From CAYUUR01 sp964510235 (GTDB lineage Bacteria > Patescibacteriota > Saccharimonadia > Saccharimonadales > CAYUUR01): a DNA stretch of 39,474 nt. The position numbers and the translations under genes are program-made. Shown here piece by piece: positions 31,920-39,150 of this stretch. Position 1 is the first letter of the stretch; every line of letters starts with the position of its first letter. The notes beneath the pieces are model-generated. The model was not told where the DNA came from. It did not search any database and was given only the letters and a program-made list of their open reading frames with translations. The stretch spans positions 1-39,474 of the forward strand of contig CAZEBF010000006.1 of the NCBI GenBank assembly GCA_964510235.1, in the 5' to 3' direction.

Positions 31920-32165
31920 ATGACTCGAATTAATGAAATTGTAAATGTTAACGCCTTTTATTTTGCTGGCGGTCGTCAGATGCGCAGCTTCCCCCGCTCA
32001 ATCGAATTTGGTACTACTAACTGCACATTCAAGGATGGCATGCAGTACCTGGTCCGCCAAGGTCAACACGTCGTGCGCTTGTTTGATATGAGCGATGGTC
32101 AGACCGTCTATCGCTTGCGTAACGAGAACGATACCTGGATGCTTGTCGGTACACGCCCTAACTAA
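31920..32165 (+). CDS. Small hypothetical protein
   Basis: An 81-aa soluble, beta-rich basic protein (NAFYFAGGRQMRSFPRSIEFG, then GQHVVRLFDMSDGQTVYRLRNEND and TWMLVGTRPN), probably a small barrel or sheet. Family unknown. GGAG lies about 9 nt before the ATG. It precedes the Crp/Fnr gene by about 100 bp on the same strand. Confidence 0.65.
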   Translation: MTRINEIVNVNAFYFAGGRQMRSFPRSIEFGTTNCTFKDGMQYLVRQGQHVVRLFDMSDGQTVYRLRNENDTWMLVGTRPN

Positions 32166-32267
32166 AGAATAATGTGTAGGCGGAGCATCATCGATGACCG
32201 ACGGATATGTGAGATAAATTACACGCTCACAGTAGTTATCGCCTACAATAAGTAACGGAACTACCAT

Positions 32268-32939
32268 ATGTATAGCCAACTCCAACCTTTGATTAAACGG
32301 TCACTTGTACGCAAGTACGCGGCCAGCTCAACCATTCTCTACCAGGGTGAAGCGCCGCGCTCGGCCTGTATTCTCGCTAAGGGTATCGTGAGGGTGTTTA
32401 GCATCTCTTCGCAAGGAGATGAACAGATTGTATCGTTTCATGTCGCTGGAGAGTTCTTCCCCACCTCCTGGATATTTAGAAAGGCGCCTGGCACATTGTT
32501 CTTTTATGAAGCTTTAACTGACTGTGAAGTTGCTATGTGCGATCGTGATGAGCTCATCCAGTATATGCGGGCCACGCCTGAGCGCACCGATACTCTGCTT
32601 GACTACTACACCACCAACTTTGCGGCATCTATGATACGCGTAAACGCACTGGAGCAGCCAAAAGCACACGACAAGCTCGTCTACACCCTGTTTTACCTCT
32701 GTCAGCGTTACAGTAAAGAACTCGGAGGGATTATCGAAATCCCGCTTACACTAACTCACCAGAACTTTGCCAGCCTCGTGGGCTTAACCCGCGAAACCGT
32801 GGCGATCGAGATGAATAAGCTCAAAAAATCTGGTGTGATTGATTATAAACAGCGCCGCTACTTTGTGCACCGCGATAAGCTGTTTGCGCTGCTTGGCGAA
32901 GACAGCTTCAAAGGCCTTTCTATCAAAGAACCGCGTTAG
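32268..32939 (+). CDS. Crp/Fnr-family transcription regulator
   Basis: A 223-aa regulator. The cNMP-binding beta-roll covers about residues 10-120 (ILYQGEAPRSACILAKGIVRVFS, QIVSFHVAGEFFPTSWIF), a dimerisation helix about 115-135, and a winged helix with HTH at about 162-190 (THQNFASLVGLTRETVAIEMNKLKKSG). The phosphate-binding cassette lacks the strict cAMP-type RxS pattern, so the effector may be something other than cAMP. No Fe-S Cys cluster as in FNR. TACAAT (32244-32249) gives an about 12-nt leader. It ends 1 nt before the convergent stop of the CHASE kinase gene. Confidence 0.9.
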   Translation: MYSQLQPLIKRSLVRKYAASSTILYQGEAPRSACILAKGIVRVFSISSQGDEQIVSFHVAGEFFPTSWIFRKAPGTLFFYEALTDCEVAMCDRDELIQYMRATPERTDTLLDYYTTNFAASMIRVNALEQPKAHDKLVYTLFYLCQRYSKELGGIIEIPLTLTHQNFASLVGLTRETVAIEMNKLKKSGVIDYKQRRYFVHRDKLFALLGEDSFKGLSIKEPR

Positions 32940-32940
32940 T

Positions 32941-34728
32941 CTACTGGCGTCTCGTTTGTGTGGCCTGTCCTAATAACGGGATTCTTACGGTGACTGTTGA
33001 ACCTTTGCCTTCAATCGAGTCAAAGGTGATGGTACCGTTGTGGGCATCGATCACCTGCTTAGCCAAGTAGAGACCAATACCACTGCCCACAACCTGGTTG
33101 GTTAGCTCGTTGGGTATACGGGAGAACTTCTTGAATAACAACTGTCGGTGCCGTTTTGAAACCCCTACACCAGTATCAGTAACGATATAGAGCACGCTTT
33201 TACCGTGCTTCTTTAGCTGCACAGTAATTTCGCCGTCTTCGCAGGTGTATTTGGTGGCATTACTAAGGATATTCTCGAGTGCCATGCGGATATATTGAGT
33301 ATCGCCATTAAGTATGATGGCTCGCTTAGGAAGCTTGATAGTTAGTTTTTGGCCACGCTGTTTGATGACACCCCGCTGTTCATCGACAATATCTTGCACC
33401 ATACTAGATAAGTCAAAAGTCTCGCTCTTCATCTCTAAGTGGCCTGCGTCCGAGCGAGCCACAAACAGCATTTCGTTGATAGTGCCAAGCTGGCGTTCAT
33501 TGCTCTCGTAGGCCTTGTCAAGTAGCTGTTTTTGCGTTGGCGTCAGCTCACCAACAAAACCTTCACGCAGCATGCCGACATATTGCTTTACGCCAGTGGC
33601 AGGTGTGCGCAATTGGTGCGAAGCTAGCGCTAGTAACTCGTCCTTGGCTGCTTGGATAGTCTGCTCTTCTTTCTCTGCAAATGCGCGATTACGGTTGCCG
33701 AGCAGCAGATACAAGAAGCCCGCAATCAAAAAACAAAACAGCAAGCCACCGGCTAGAACAGAACCAGGTCGCTCAGTGACGTTCTTGCTGGCTACGTTGG
33801 TGTTCACCACGCCTTCGATCTCCCACTCGCCCCCACTAGCCTCAATTCGAGCCAACTGGACTTGCCTATCAGTGGCCGTTGACAACGTGGCATACGTTTG
33901 GCTCTCGTACATTAGTTTTTCATCAGAGCCACTGAGGCTAAACAAGCGAAACCCGTATGAATTGTCCGTGGCAGCAACAGTATTATTGATCAGTTCATAA
34001 GTTCTAAATGGCAGGTAGACGTAGCCAAGTAGTTGCGCACGGCGTTCGGCTACTGTGGTGGGGATACTTTTTGTGCGGTACACCGCTAGGTATATAAGCA
34101 GGCCGGACTGTTCAACCGAACCGTTTGAATCTTGTATAGGTGTCACTGGGGCGCTCATAGCTGGCTCGCCACTATCTCGTGCTTTATCCATGGCTATTCG
34201 TCGGGTTGGCTCGCTGTACATATCGTAGCCGAGCACATTTCTATTGCGTCCCTCGAGCGGTTCGATGTATTGAATACTCGAGTACAGTGCACGATCTCCA
34301 GCTGGGCGGATTGTATACTCAGCTATCCCTTCTTGTCGCACGGCGGTCACGTGTGCTTCTACCTCGTCTGGACTCAGAATAGTGGCGTAGCCCACGCCTT
34401 GGATGCCTGGATACCGTTCGGTAATGCGGTAAGACTTGAGATAGTCACGCCACTCAGCTCGATTGACGTCAGAACTCGCATCAAACAGACCACGAGCACC
34501 ACGCAGGATTTGTTCGTAAGCATCCATTCGTTGTTCGATTGTTGCGATAGTTTCAGTATTTCGCTGGTTCAAGCCTCGCTGTTGCTCTTCACGAACATTG
34601 TCTTTGGCCGTTGTCCAACTGAACAGAACGAGCACAAAGAATACCGTAAACACCACAAAAGTCGGCAGGATATGCAACAGAAGTTTGTCTCGCTTTTGGA
34701 ATAAACGGGTAGTGTCGATGTAGAACAT
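32941..34728 (-). CDS. CHASE-domain sensor histidine kinase
   Basis: A 595-aa kinase. A first membrane helix (about 18-38) is followed by an extracellular CHASE domain (about 75-300; YPGIQGVGYATILSPDEVEAH, IQYIEPLEGRNRNVLGYDMYSEPTRR), a second helix (about 325-343), and HisKA with ASHQLRTP and His371. HATPase_c boxes are NILSNATKYT, DTGVGVSK, FKKFSRI and GSGIGLYL. CHASE domains bind small extracellular ligands such as cytokinin-like molecules or short peptides; the ligand is unknown here. The receiver gene lies 50 nt upstream. It is the only kinase in the window with a true extracellular sensor and so the best candidate for host sensing. Confidence 0.94.
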   Translation of the reverse strand: MFYIDTTRLFQKRDKLLLHILPTFVVFTVFFVLVLFSWTTAKDNVREEQQRGLNQRNTETIATIEQRMDAYEQILRGARGLFDASSDVNRAEWRDYLKSYRITERYPGIQGVGYATILSPDEVEAHVTAVRQEGIAEYTIRPAGDRALYSSIQYIEPLEGRNRNVLGYDMYSEPTRRIAMDKARDSGEPAMSAPVTPIQDSNGSVEQSGLLIYLAVYRTKSIPTTVAERRAQLLGYVYLPFRTYELINNTVAATDNSYGFRLFSLSGSDEKLMYESQTYATLSTATDRQVQLARIEASGGEWEIEGVVNTNVASKNVTERPGSVLAGGLLFCFLIAGFLYLLLGNRNRAFAEKEEQTIQAAKDELLALASHQLRTPATGVKQYVGMLREGFVGELTPTQKQLLDKAYESNERQLGTINEMLFVARSDAGHLEMKSETFDLSSMVQDIVDEQRGVIKQRGQKLTIKLPKRAIILNGDTQYIRMALENILSNATKYTCEDGEITVQLKKHGKSVLYIVTDTGVGVSKRHRQLLFKKFSRIPNELTNQVVGSGIGLYLAKQVIDAHNGTITFDSIEGKGSTVTVRIPLLGQATQTRRQ

Positions 34729-34778
34729 GGTTGCTAAACTGGTGCTCTCCTTGGCTGGTTGGCCTACGCTACAGGCTG

Positions 34779-35153
34779 TTAATGGACTTTTAAGGTGTCC
34801 TCGATAATGTTGAGCAATTCTCTAGGCGACGCCCAAGCCTTGAGAATATAACGCTCCGCACCCAGTTTGTATGCTTCATCAATCTCACTCTGTGTATCGA
34901 GGTTGCTAAAGACGATGACCTTCACTTTAGGGTGGAGCTTGGGCAGTTCGTACTGCTCTAAGAAGCCAATGCCGTTAAGTCGAGGCATCCGAAGATCAAG
35001 TAGAATGATGTCCGGCTCGTAGGCTTTTGTTTTTTCGAGTGCGTCCTCGCCGTCATGAGCAACCACGACAGTGTAACCAGCGTTCTCGAGTATCATTTGG
35101 TACGCCTCGTTAAGGGCAACTTCGTCCTCAACGACCAAGACTTTCTTTTTCAT
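34779..35153 (-). CDS. Single-domain response regulator (receiver only)
   Basis: A 124-aa CheY-like receiver with acidic pair EDE (9-11), Asp53 in LLDLRMP, Ser in VFSN and Lys in YILKAW. No output domain. It is encoded directly upstream of the CHASE kinase and is the likely partner. Confidence 0.93.
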   Translation of the reverse strand: MKKKVLVVEDEVALNEAYQMILENAGYTVVVAHDGEDALEKTKAYEPDIILLDLRMPRLNGIGFLEQYELPKLHPKVKVIVFSNLDTQSEIDEAYKLGAERYILKAWASPRELLNIIEDTLKVH

Positions 35154-35227
35154 CAGTTAAATTTAACCATACTTTTCTGGTACAGCTGTAAGAAATCTAA
35201 CGGAAGTACAGCGCGTTGGCCTAGTAT

Positions 35228-35470
35228 TTATTTGAACTGCGTGTGACGGAAAAGGCCCTTTTCTGGTTTGTAGACTTTGCTAGGAAAGTTTTCTGCCAAT
35301 AACCATACACAGCCGTTGACGGTTTTGGGGTGCAAATTTGGATCAGACTCTTTGATTTGATTACTTAGATCAGTCCAGCGTAAGCCATCTGGGTTTTTGC
35401 TCAGTAGCTCAATTGCAGTCGTGTTAATTTTCCCGGTAATCGTATTGGGATTGATAGTTTTATCATGCAT
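35228..35470 (-). CDS. Small winged-helix-like protein
   Basis: An 80-aa basic protein. Residues 15-70 (TTAIELLSKNPDGLRWTDLSNQIKESDPNLHPKTVNGCVWLLAENFPSKV, in segments) have the helix-turn-helix and wing layout of small HARE-HTH/wHTH domains, so DNA binding is plausible; no family is secure. TATGAT (35477-35482) is 6 nt before the ATG, suggesting a leaderless mRNA. Confidence 0.6.
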   Translation of the reverse strand: MHDKTINPNTITGKINTTAIELLSKNPDGLRWTDLSNQIKESDPNLHPKTVNGCVWLLAENFPSKVYKPEKGLFRHTQFK

Positions 35471-35515
35471 GACACTATCATATCGTATGGTTAGTCTTCT
35501 AAAAAATCAAAGCTG

Positions 35516-36217
35516 CTATGTACGCCAATCATGAAGCCTGAGACGGCTTGGGTCTTCTACTTTCCCGAGTCTTCTAAAGGCCAGTCGGGCTAGTGGGCCG
35601 TGGTGTTTAAGGCTGGCATAAATACTAGGTTCGAGTGTGCGTGCTCGTTGTACCCACACGTGTTCTATTACTCCGTCACCTTCCTCACGAGGCAGACCAA
35701 TTGGGTGCGGTACAATTATTGCCTTGAGGTCAGCGCGAACGGCTTCACCGGCATTTTTAATGCCCTGGTCATCAATTAGAACTGTTCGCCGCGGGGACAC
35801 TTCTACGATCTCGCAGAACACACTTGTTTGGTCCCCAGAAGGTTTAGCGCGCAGGACTGTGCCACCAACAGAAAGACCCTTGTGGAGAGCTAAGATATCA
35901 AGTGCATCAGCAACACATGTAACGAGGCCATCCTGACCAGTCTCACAGTTTGGAAGGTTGGTATTGTTAGTGGCGATGCCGAAGGCAACTTCACTGTGAT
36001 CTTTTATGAAGCCGCTCGCATGACGCATATTGACATAGCCATCGCCATGCATAAAATCCGGATACCTATTTGGATACCGATTATTACCAACGTAGTTGCC
36101 GAGCACGCCTTCCATGTCAAAAGCAACGGCTTCAGACTCGAGATACTCTGCGACACCAAGTGCAGCTTGAAAATCATCAACGAGATGTATCTCTGTAATG
36201 TGAGCCTCTGCTTTCAT
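35516..36217 (-). CDS. YqeG-like HAD subfamily IIIA protein with altered motif I
   Basis: A 233-aa HAD-superfamily protein. Motif I reads FDMEGVLG, with Asp34 as nucleophile but Glu36 in place of the second Asp found in DxDGTL; motif II is GIATNNTN, motif III AKPSG, and motif IV VLIDDQGIKNAGEA. The layout is that of YqeG-like (IIIA) proteins. The Asp-to-Glu swap at the acid/base position may alter or reduce activity. The ATG at 36217 is preferred over TTG at 36223 because a TTGACG-17-TATCAT promoter ends 6 nt before it. Confidence 0.7.
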   Translation of the reverse strand: MKAEAHITEIHLVDDFQAALGVAEYLESEAVAFDMEGVLGNYVGNNRYPNRYPDFMHGDGYVNMRHASGFIKDHSEVAFGIATNNTNLPNCETGQDGLVTCVADALDILALHKGLSVGGTVLRAKPSGDQTSVFCEIVEVSPRRTVLIDDQGIKNAGEAVRADLKAIIVPHPIGLPREEGDGVIEHVWVQRARTLEPSIYASLKHHGPLARLAFRRLGKVEDPSRLRLHDWRT

Positions 36218-36223
36218 GCGCAA

Positions 36224-36252
36224 ATGATAACAGCTGTTTATCGCTGCGTCAA
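36224..36252 (-). promoter_or_regulatory. Leaderless-type promoter of the YqeG-like gene
   Basis: TTGACG (36247-36252) and TATCAT (36224-36229) are 17 nt apart on the minus strand. The -10 box ends 6 nt before the ATG at 36217, so the transcript would begin at about the start codon. Confidence 0.7.
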
Positions 36253-36346
36253 AAGTCTGGTTTCTTATAGTTGAGTCACTTGTAAGTGTTTTGTGAGAGA
36301 TAGCTTCTCGATACCTAGCTATATGGGATACGAATTGCTAACAAGT

Positions 36347-36607
36347 CTACAGACCGTATTTTGCTTCTACATGGTTTTTGTTGATTCCGTTAACCAGATT
36401 TGTATAGCCCATTCCGCGGAGTATGTTTATCGATACGTTTGACCGGCTGCCAGAGAGACAGTAGACAATAAGCTCAGTATCTTTTGCTATATCATCCAGT
36501 TTTCTGGTTCCTGCCATCAATTCCGACGGTGGGATATTGATCGCTCCGTTTGCATGATCGACTGCAAACTCAAAAGGCTCACGCACATCTATAAACACTC
36601 TGTCCAT
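36347..36607 (-). CDS. Single-domain rhodanese-like sulfurtransferase
   Basis: An 86-aa rhodanese domain: FIDVREPFEFAVDHANGAINIP near the start and the active-site loop YCLSGSRS with the catalytic Cys at about residue 50. It can carry persulfide sulfur to an acceptor; the partner is unknown. GGAG lies 6 nt before the ATG. It is divergent from the Fur-family gene, with a 19-bp palindrome in between, so it is probably controlled by that regulator. Confidence 0.88.
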   Translation of the reverse strand: MDRVFIDVREPFEFAVDHANGAINIPPSELMAGTRKLDDIAKDTELIVYCLSGSRSNVSINILRGMGYTNLVNGINKNHVEAKYGL

Positions 36608-36641
36608 AATGCTCCTTCACTTAACTACCTTCCAGTACTTT

Positions 36642-36660
36642 AATGTAAAACGTTTACATT
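36642..36660. promoter_or_regulatory. 19-bp palindromic operator for the Fur-family regulator
   Basis: AATGTAAA-ACG-TTTACATT has perfect 8-bp arms with a 3-bp centre. Its right arm contains TTTACA (36653-36658), which is 17 nt before TACACT (36676-36681), the likely promoter of the Fur-family gene. On the other strand it overlaps the -35 area of the rhodanese gene. Placement and symmetry fit an autoregulatory operator. Confidence 0.75.
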
Positions 36661-36687
36661 AGCAACAAATTGGCATACACTCTTAGT

Positions 36688-37083
36688 ATGAGTACCGTAA
36701 CAATTGCACAACGACAAACTAAGTACTGCCATGCGATCGAGAAGTCGCTTGGCGTAGTTGGCCACGCCACAAACAGTGAGCTGCTGGCGGAACTAAGAAA
36801 AACCTATCCTGAGTTAAGTGCAACCACAGTTCATCGTGCGACCGCGCGGTTAGCCTCTCGCGGGACGATTGCCGTCGCCCCATCCTCACCTTCTGGCTCT
36901 CTACGTTATGACGCAAACATATCACCTCATGATCACTTCCAGTGCATTACATGTGGCATGCTTCGTGATACGGATGTAAAGGCAGCTGTTGTACCACTAC
37001 TTGAGTCATCGATTGGTGATTGTCATATTTCAGGTCGGCTGACAATAAGTGGTACCTGTAAACAATGTAAGGAGACACTATGA
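36688..37083 (+). CDS. Fur-family metalloregulator
   Basis: A 131-aa regulator. The winged-helix domain (about 10-75) has recognition helix SATTVHRATARLASRG. The dimerisation half has HDHFQC (81-86) and two CxxC pairs, Cys86/Cys89 and Cys124/Cys127, for structural Zn. The ligand set cannot separate Fur from PerR or Zur, but the redox neighbours favour PerR- or iron-type sensing. The ATG at 36688 (MSTVTIAQ) is chosen over one 6 codons upstream because TACACT ends 6 nt before it. Its stop overlaps the glutaredoxin start (ATGA). Confidence 0.9.
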   Translation: MSTVTIAQRQTKYCHAIEKSLGVVGHATNSELLAELRKTYPELSATTVHRATARLASRGTIAVAPSSPSGSLRYDANISPHDHFQCITCGMLRDTDVKAAVVPLLESSIGDCHISGRLTISGTCKQCKETL

Positions 37084-37331
37084 AGATAACTGTATATAGC
37101 ACGACCACCTGCCCATACTGTGTGATGCTCAAAAGCTGGTTGCAATCAAAATCAGTTGAGTTTACCGATTACATGGTTGATAAAAATCCGATTGCTGCGG
37201 AACACATGGTCAACTTAAGCGGCCAGATGGGTGTGCCGTTTAGTACCGTCGAGTATGACGATGGCACGGTAGAAAAGATCCTTGGTTTTGATCGGCCTCG
37301 TTTTGAGGCGGCGTTGGCAACTAAGAAATGA
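37080..37331 (+). CDS. Glutaredoxin-like thiol oxidoreductase (NrdH/Grx type)
   Basis: An 83-aa thioredoxin-fold protein with active-site CPYC at residues 11-14, the cis-Pro region GVPFSTVEYDDG and a C-terminal helix. Small size and CPYC fit glutaredoxin/NrdH-like proteins. The ATGA overlap couples it to the Fur-family gene. It probably reduces disulfides or carries Fe-S clusters in the same stress response. Confidence 0.9.
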   Translation: MKITVYSTTTCPYCVMLKSWLQSKSVEFTDYMVDKNPIAAEHMVNLSGQMGVPFSTVEYDDGTVEKILGFDRPRFEAALATKK

Positions 37332-37344
37332 GGAGGATACCAGT

Positions 37345-37941
37345 ATGAAGAGAACTAATCAAAAAAAGCTGGCCGCTACGTTCGCGGTTTTCCTGGTCCT
37401 GATAGGTGGCTATTTTGTGATAAACAGTCTATCTGACCAAGCCGCAGAGAAAGCTGTTGAACAACAGCCTCAGACAAGTCAGACCGTCACAAGGCCACAA
37501 CCATCATCTACTATCGCTGCCGACTCGACCGAAGCACAGCTACTTTTCATGATCGAAGAAGAAAAGCTAGCCCATGATGTCTATTCCGTTATGTATGAAA
37601 AGTATGGCGCCCAGGTGTTTGGTAATATCCTCAAGAGTGAATCTACCCATCAAGAAAAAGTACTCACCTTGCTTGAAGCTCGTAACATCGCCGACCCACG
37701 TTCAGCAGAAATCGGCGTGTTCAAGAACCAAGATCTTCAGAAGTTCTATGATCAACTAATCCAACAAGGCAATCAAAGTGCCACTGAGGCTTATAAGGTT
37801 GGGGTTGCTATTGAAGAGAGAGACATTGCTGATTTATCAGCACAGCTTGCGATAACTTCAGATCAAGACATTGTGGTTGCATACGAGTCGCTACGCAGCG
37901 CCTCAGAAAACCATCTTCGTGCCTTTAACCGGCAGTTATAG
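37345..37941 (+). CDS. DUF2202 ferritin-like protein with N-terminal membrane anchor
   Basis: A 198-aa protein. A membrane helix or uncleaved signal (about 9-28) is followed by a Gln/Thr/Pro linker and a DUF2202 domain (about 60-198). Di-iron candidate ligands lie in EEEKLAHDVY (Glu71-73, His77), ESTHQEKVL (Glu99, His102, Glu104), AIEERDIADL (Glu157/158) and SENHLRAF (His190). The fold is ferritin-like and the activity probably iron oxidation or peroxide handling, outside the cytoplasm. A GAGGAGGAT Shine-Dalgarno lies 6 nt before the ATG, which decides this start over an in-frame one 21 codons upstream. Confidence 0.88.
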   Translation: MKRTNQKKLAATFAVFLVLIGGYFVINSLSDQAAEKAVEQQPQTSQTVTRPQPSSTIAADSTEAQLLFMIEEEKLAHDVYSVMYEKYGAQVFGNILKSESTHQEKVLTLLEARNIADPRSAEIGVFKNQDLQKFYDQLIQQGNQSATEAYKVGVAIEERDIADLSAQLAITSDQDIVVAYESLRSASENHLRAFNRQL

Positions 37942-38034
37942 TTAGCGAACTCGCCCTTTTATGAACGCAGAGTTTATCGTATGATTTTTTCTTTAGTTTC
38001 AATTAATGCAAAACTACGTATACAACAAAATCGA

Positions 38035-38044
38035 NNNNNNNNNN
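38035..38044. other. Assembly gap (10 N)
   Basis: Ten Ns break the sequence. ATGATTTTTTCT occurs at 37981-37992 and again immediately after the gap at 38045-38056, so the two contig ends may overlap or a short repeat may be unresolved. The true length here is unknown. Confidence 0.95.
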
Positions 38045-38058
38045 ATGATTTTTTCTGT

Positions 38059-39150
38059 ATGCGACATGAACAACTGACTATTTCTAACTTGAGAGACGCT
38101 TCGATTGCCGTCCTCGCAAGTGGCAGTCTCTTTCTCGCGGCTTGTGGTGACAGCGTCGAAGCTGATTCGCCCGAGACATCGACCACTACTATGCTGGAAG
38201 AGACGACCATTACACTTCCGACCACAACAGTAATATCGCCAAGCACTGAATCAACGACCACGACAATTACTCTACCTGAAACAACTACGACAACAACCGA
38301 TCCGCTGCCCGACTGGTACAATCGAATATATGAAGAAAACGGTTGCGACGACGGTATCGTCATGCCGGTAATCGTGCAGGGTGAAGATGGTCGCAACATT
38401 ACGGCGCAAGTTTCATGGGATTTTGATAGCAAGATGAATGGGCAAAAACTTGATGAAAATGGCAACCCAATCGAAGATCGCTACTCTCAGTACAGTGATT
38501 TTGTGTACATTAATCCAGAGTTGCCTCCTGAAGGTTCTTTCGACCAAGGCACCAATCAAATATGTATTGAGGATATGCCACCTAACGCATCAGTGCACGT
38601 TGAGGTCTACAAGATTGAGCTTGACTACAGCAATACGCCGCATGGTGAGCCAACGTCAACCGAGCATTTCTATGGTGCGGCTCGGAGTGCCGAGATATTT
38701 CCGGGTAAAAATCAGGTCGCGCAAGTACGCTTGCCAAAAACCTGTCGCCCGCAGGATGGCTGGTATGGCGACGCCGGTGCAATCACGGTGCATCCGTTTG
38801 TTGACGGCCTACCCGCAAACACAGTCCGTGCAGTTGGCTGGGCGCTGCATGGCGCTGATACGCACTACGGACGTTCGATAGGCTTTGCTGCAGAGGATGT
38901 TATTTATGAAGAAACATATCAGGAAAATACCTTACCAGCGCTTGCGCCACATCAGAATTATCTTGGGCAATTTCGAGTAATCAACCCCCACAACGGCAAC
39001 CCCCACGAAGTGGTAATTCGTGATATGCCGGTCGAACCTTGTACCAATACCGATGTGAATGTAGTAGTCCAGGGCGGTGTTTGTGTTGCAATGCGCTCCA
39101 CCGACCAGCTCAGTTTCCCTTGCTCGGTTGACAGTGAATACATTGGCTAG
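38059..39150 (+). CDS. Putative lipoprotein with Thr-rich linker
   Basis: A 363-aa protein if started at the ATG at 38059 (MRHEQLTISN). It has a hydrophobic signal with a lipobox-like LAAC (about residues 26-29), so it is probably a lipoprotein. A Ser/Thr/Glu-rich linker (about 40-90, many TTT) precedes a C-terminal region rich in beta segments and with several Cys (NGCDDG, QICIED, PKTCRPQDGW, EPCTNTD, GVCVAM, FPCSVD). No family is recognised; a surface adhesin or binding protein is plausible. The upstream in-frame extension crosses the gap and is not trusted. Confidence 0.65.
   Translation: MRHEQLTISNLRDASIAVLASGSLFLAACGDSVEADSPETSTTTMLEETTITLPTTTVISPSTESTTTTITLPETTTTTTDPLPDWYNRIYEENGCDDGIVMPVIVQGEDGRNITAQVSWDFDSKMNGQKLDENGNPIEDRYSQYSDFVYINPELPPEGSFDQGTNQICIEDMPPNASVHVEVYKIELDYSNTPHGEPTSTEHFYGAARSAEIFPGKNQVAQVRLPKTCRPQDGWYGDAGAITVHPFVDGLPANTVRAVGWALHGADTHYGRSIGFAAEDVIYEETYQENTLPALAPHQNYLGQFRVINPHNGNPHEVVIRDMPVEPCTNTDVNVVVQGGVCVAMRSTDQLSFPCSVDSEYIG

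Noticed and set aside
32268..32939. Oxygen-sensing FNR
   Set aside because: The N-terminal Cys cluster required for the Fe-S centre is absent; the few Cys present are scattered.
34132..34704. 190-codon open frame on the plus strand
   Set aside because: Antisense to the CHASE kinase N-terminus, no ribosome-binding site and no domain.
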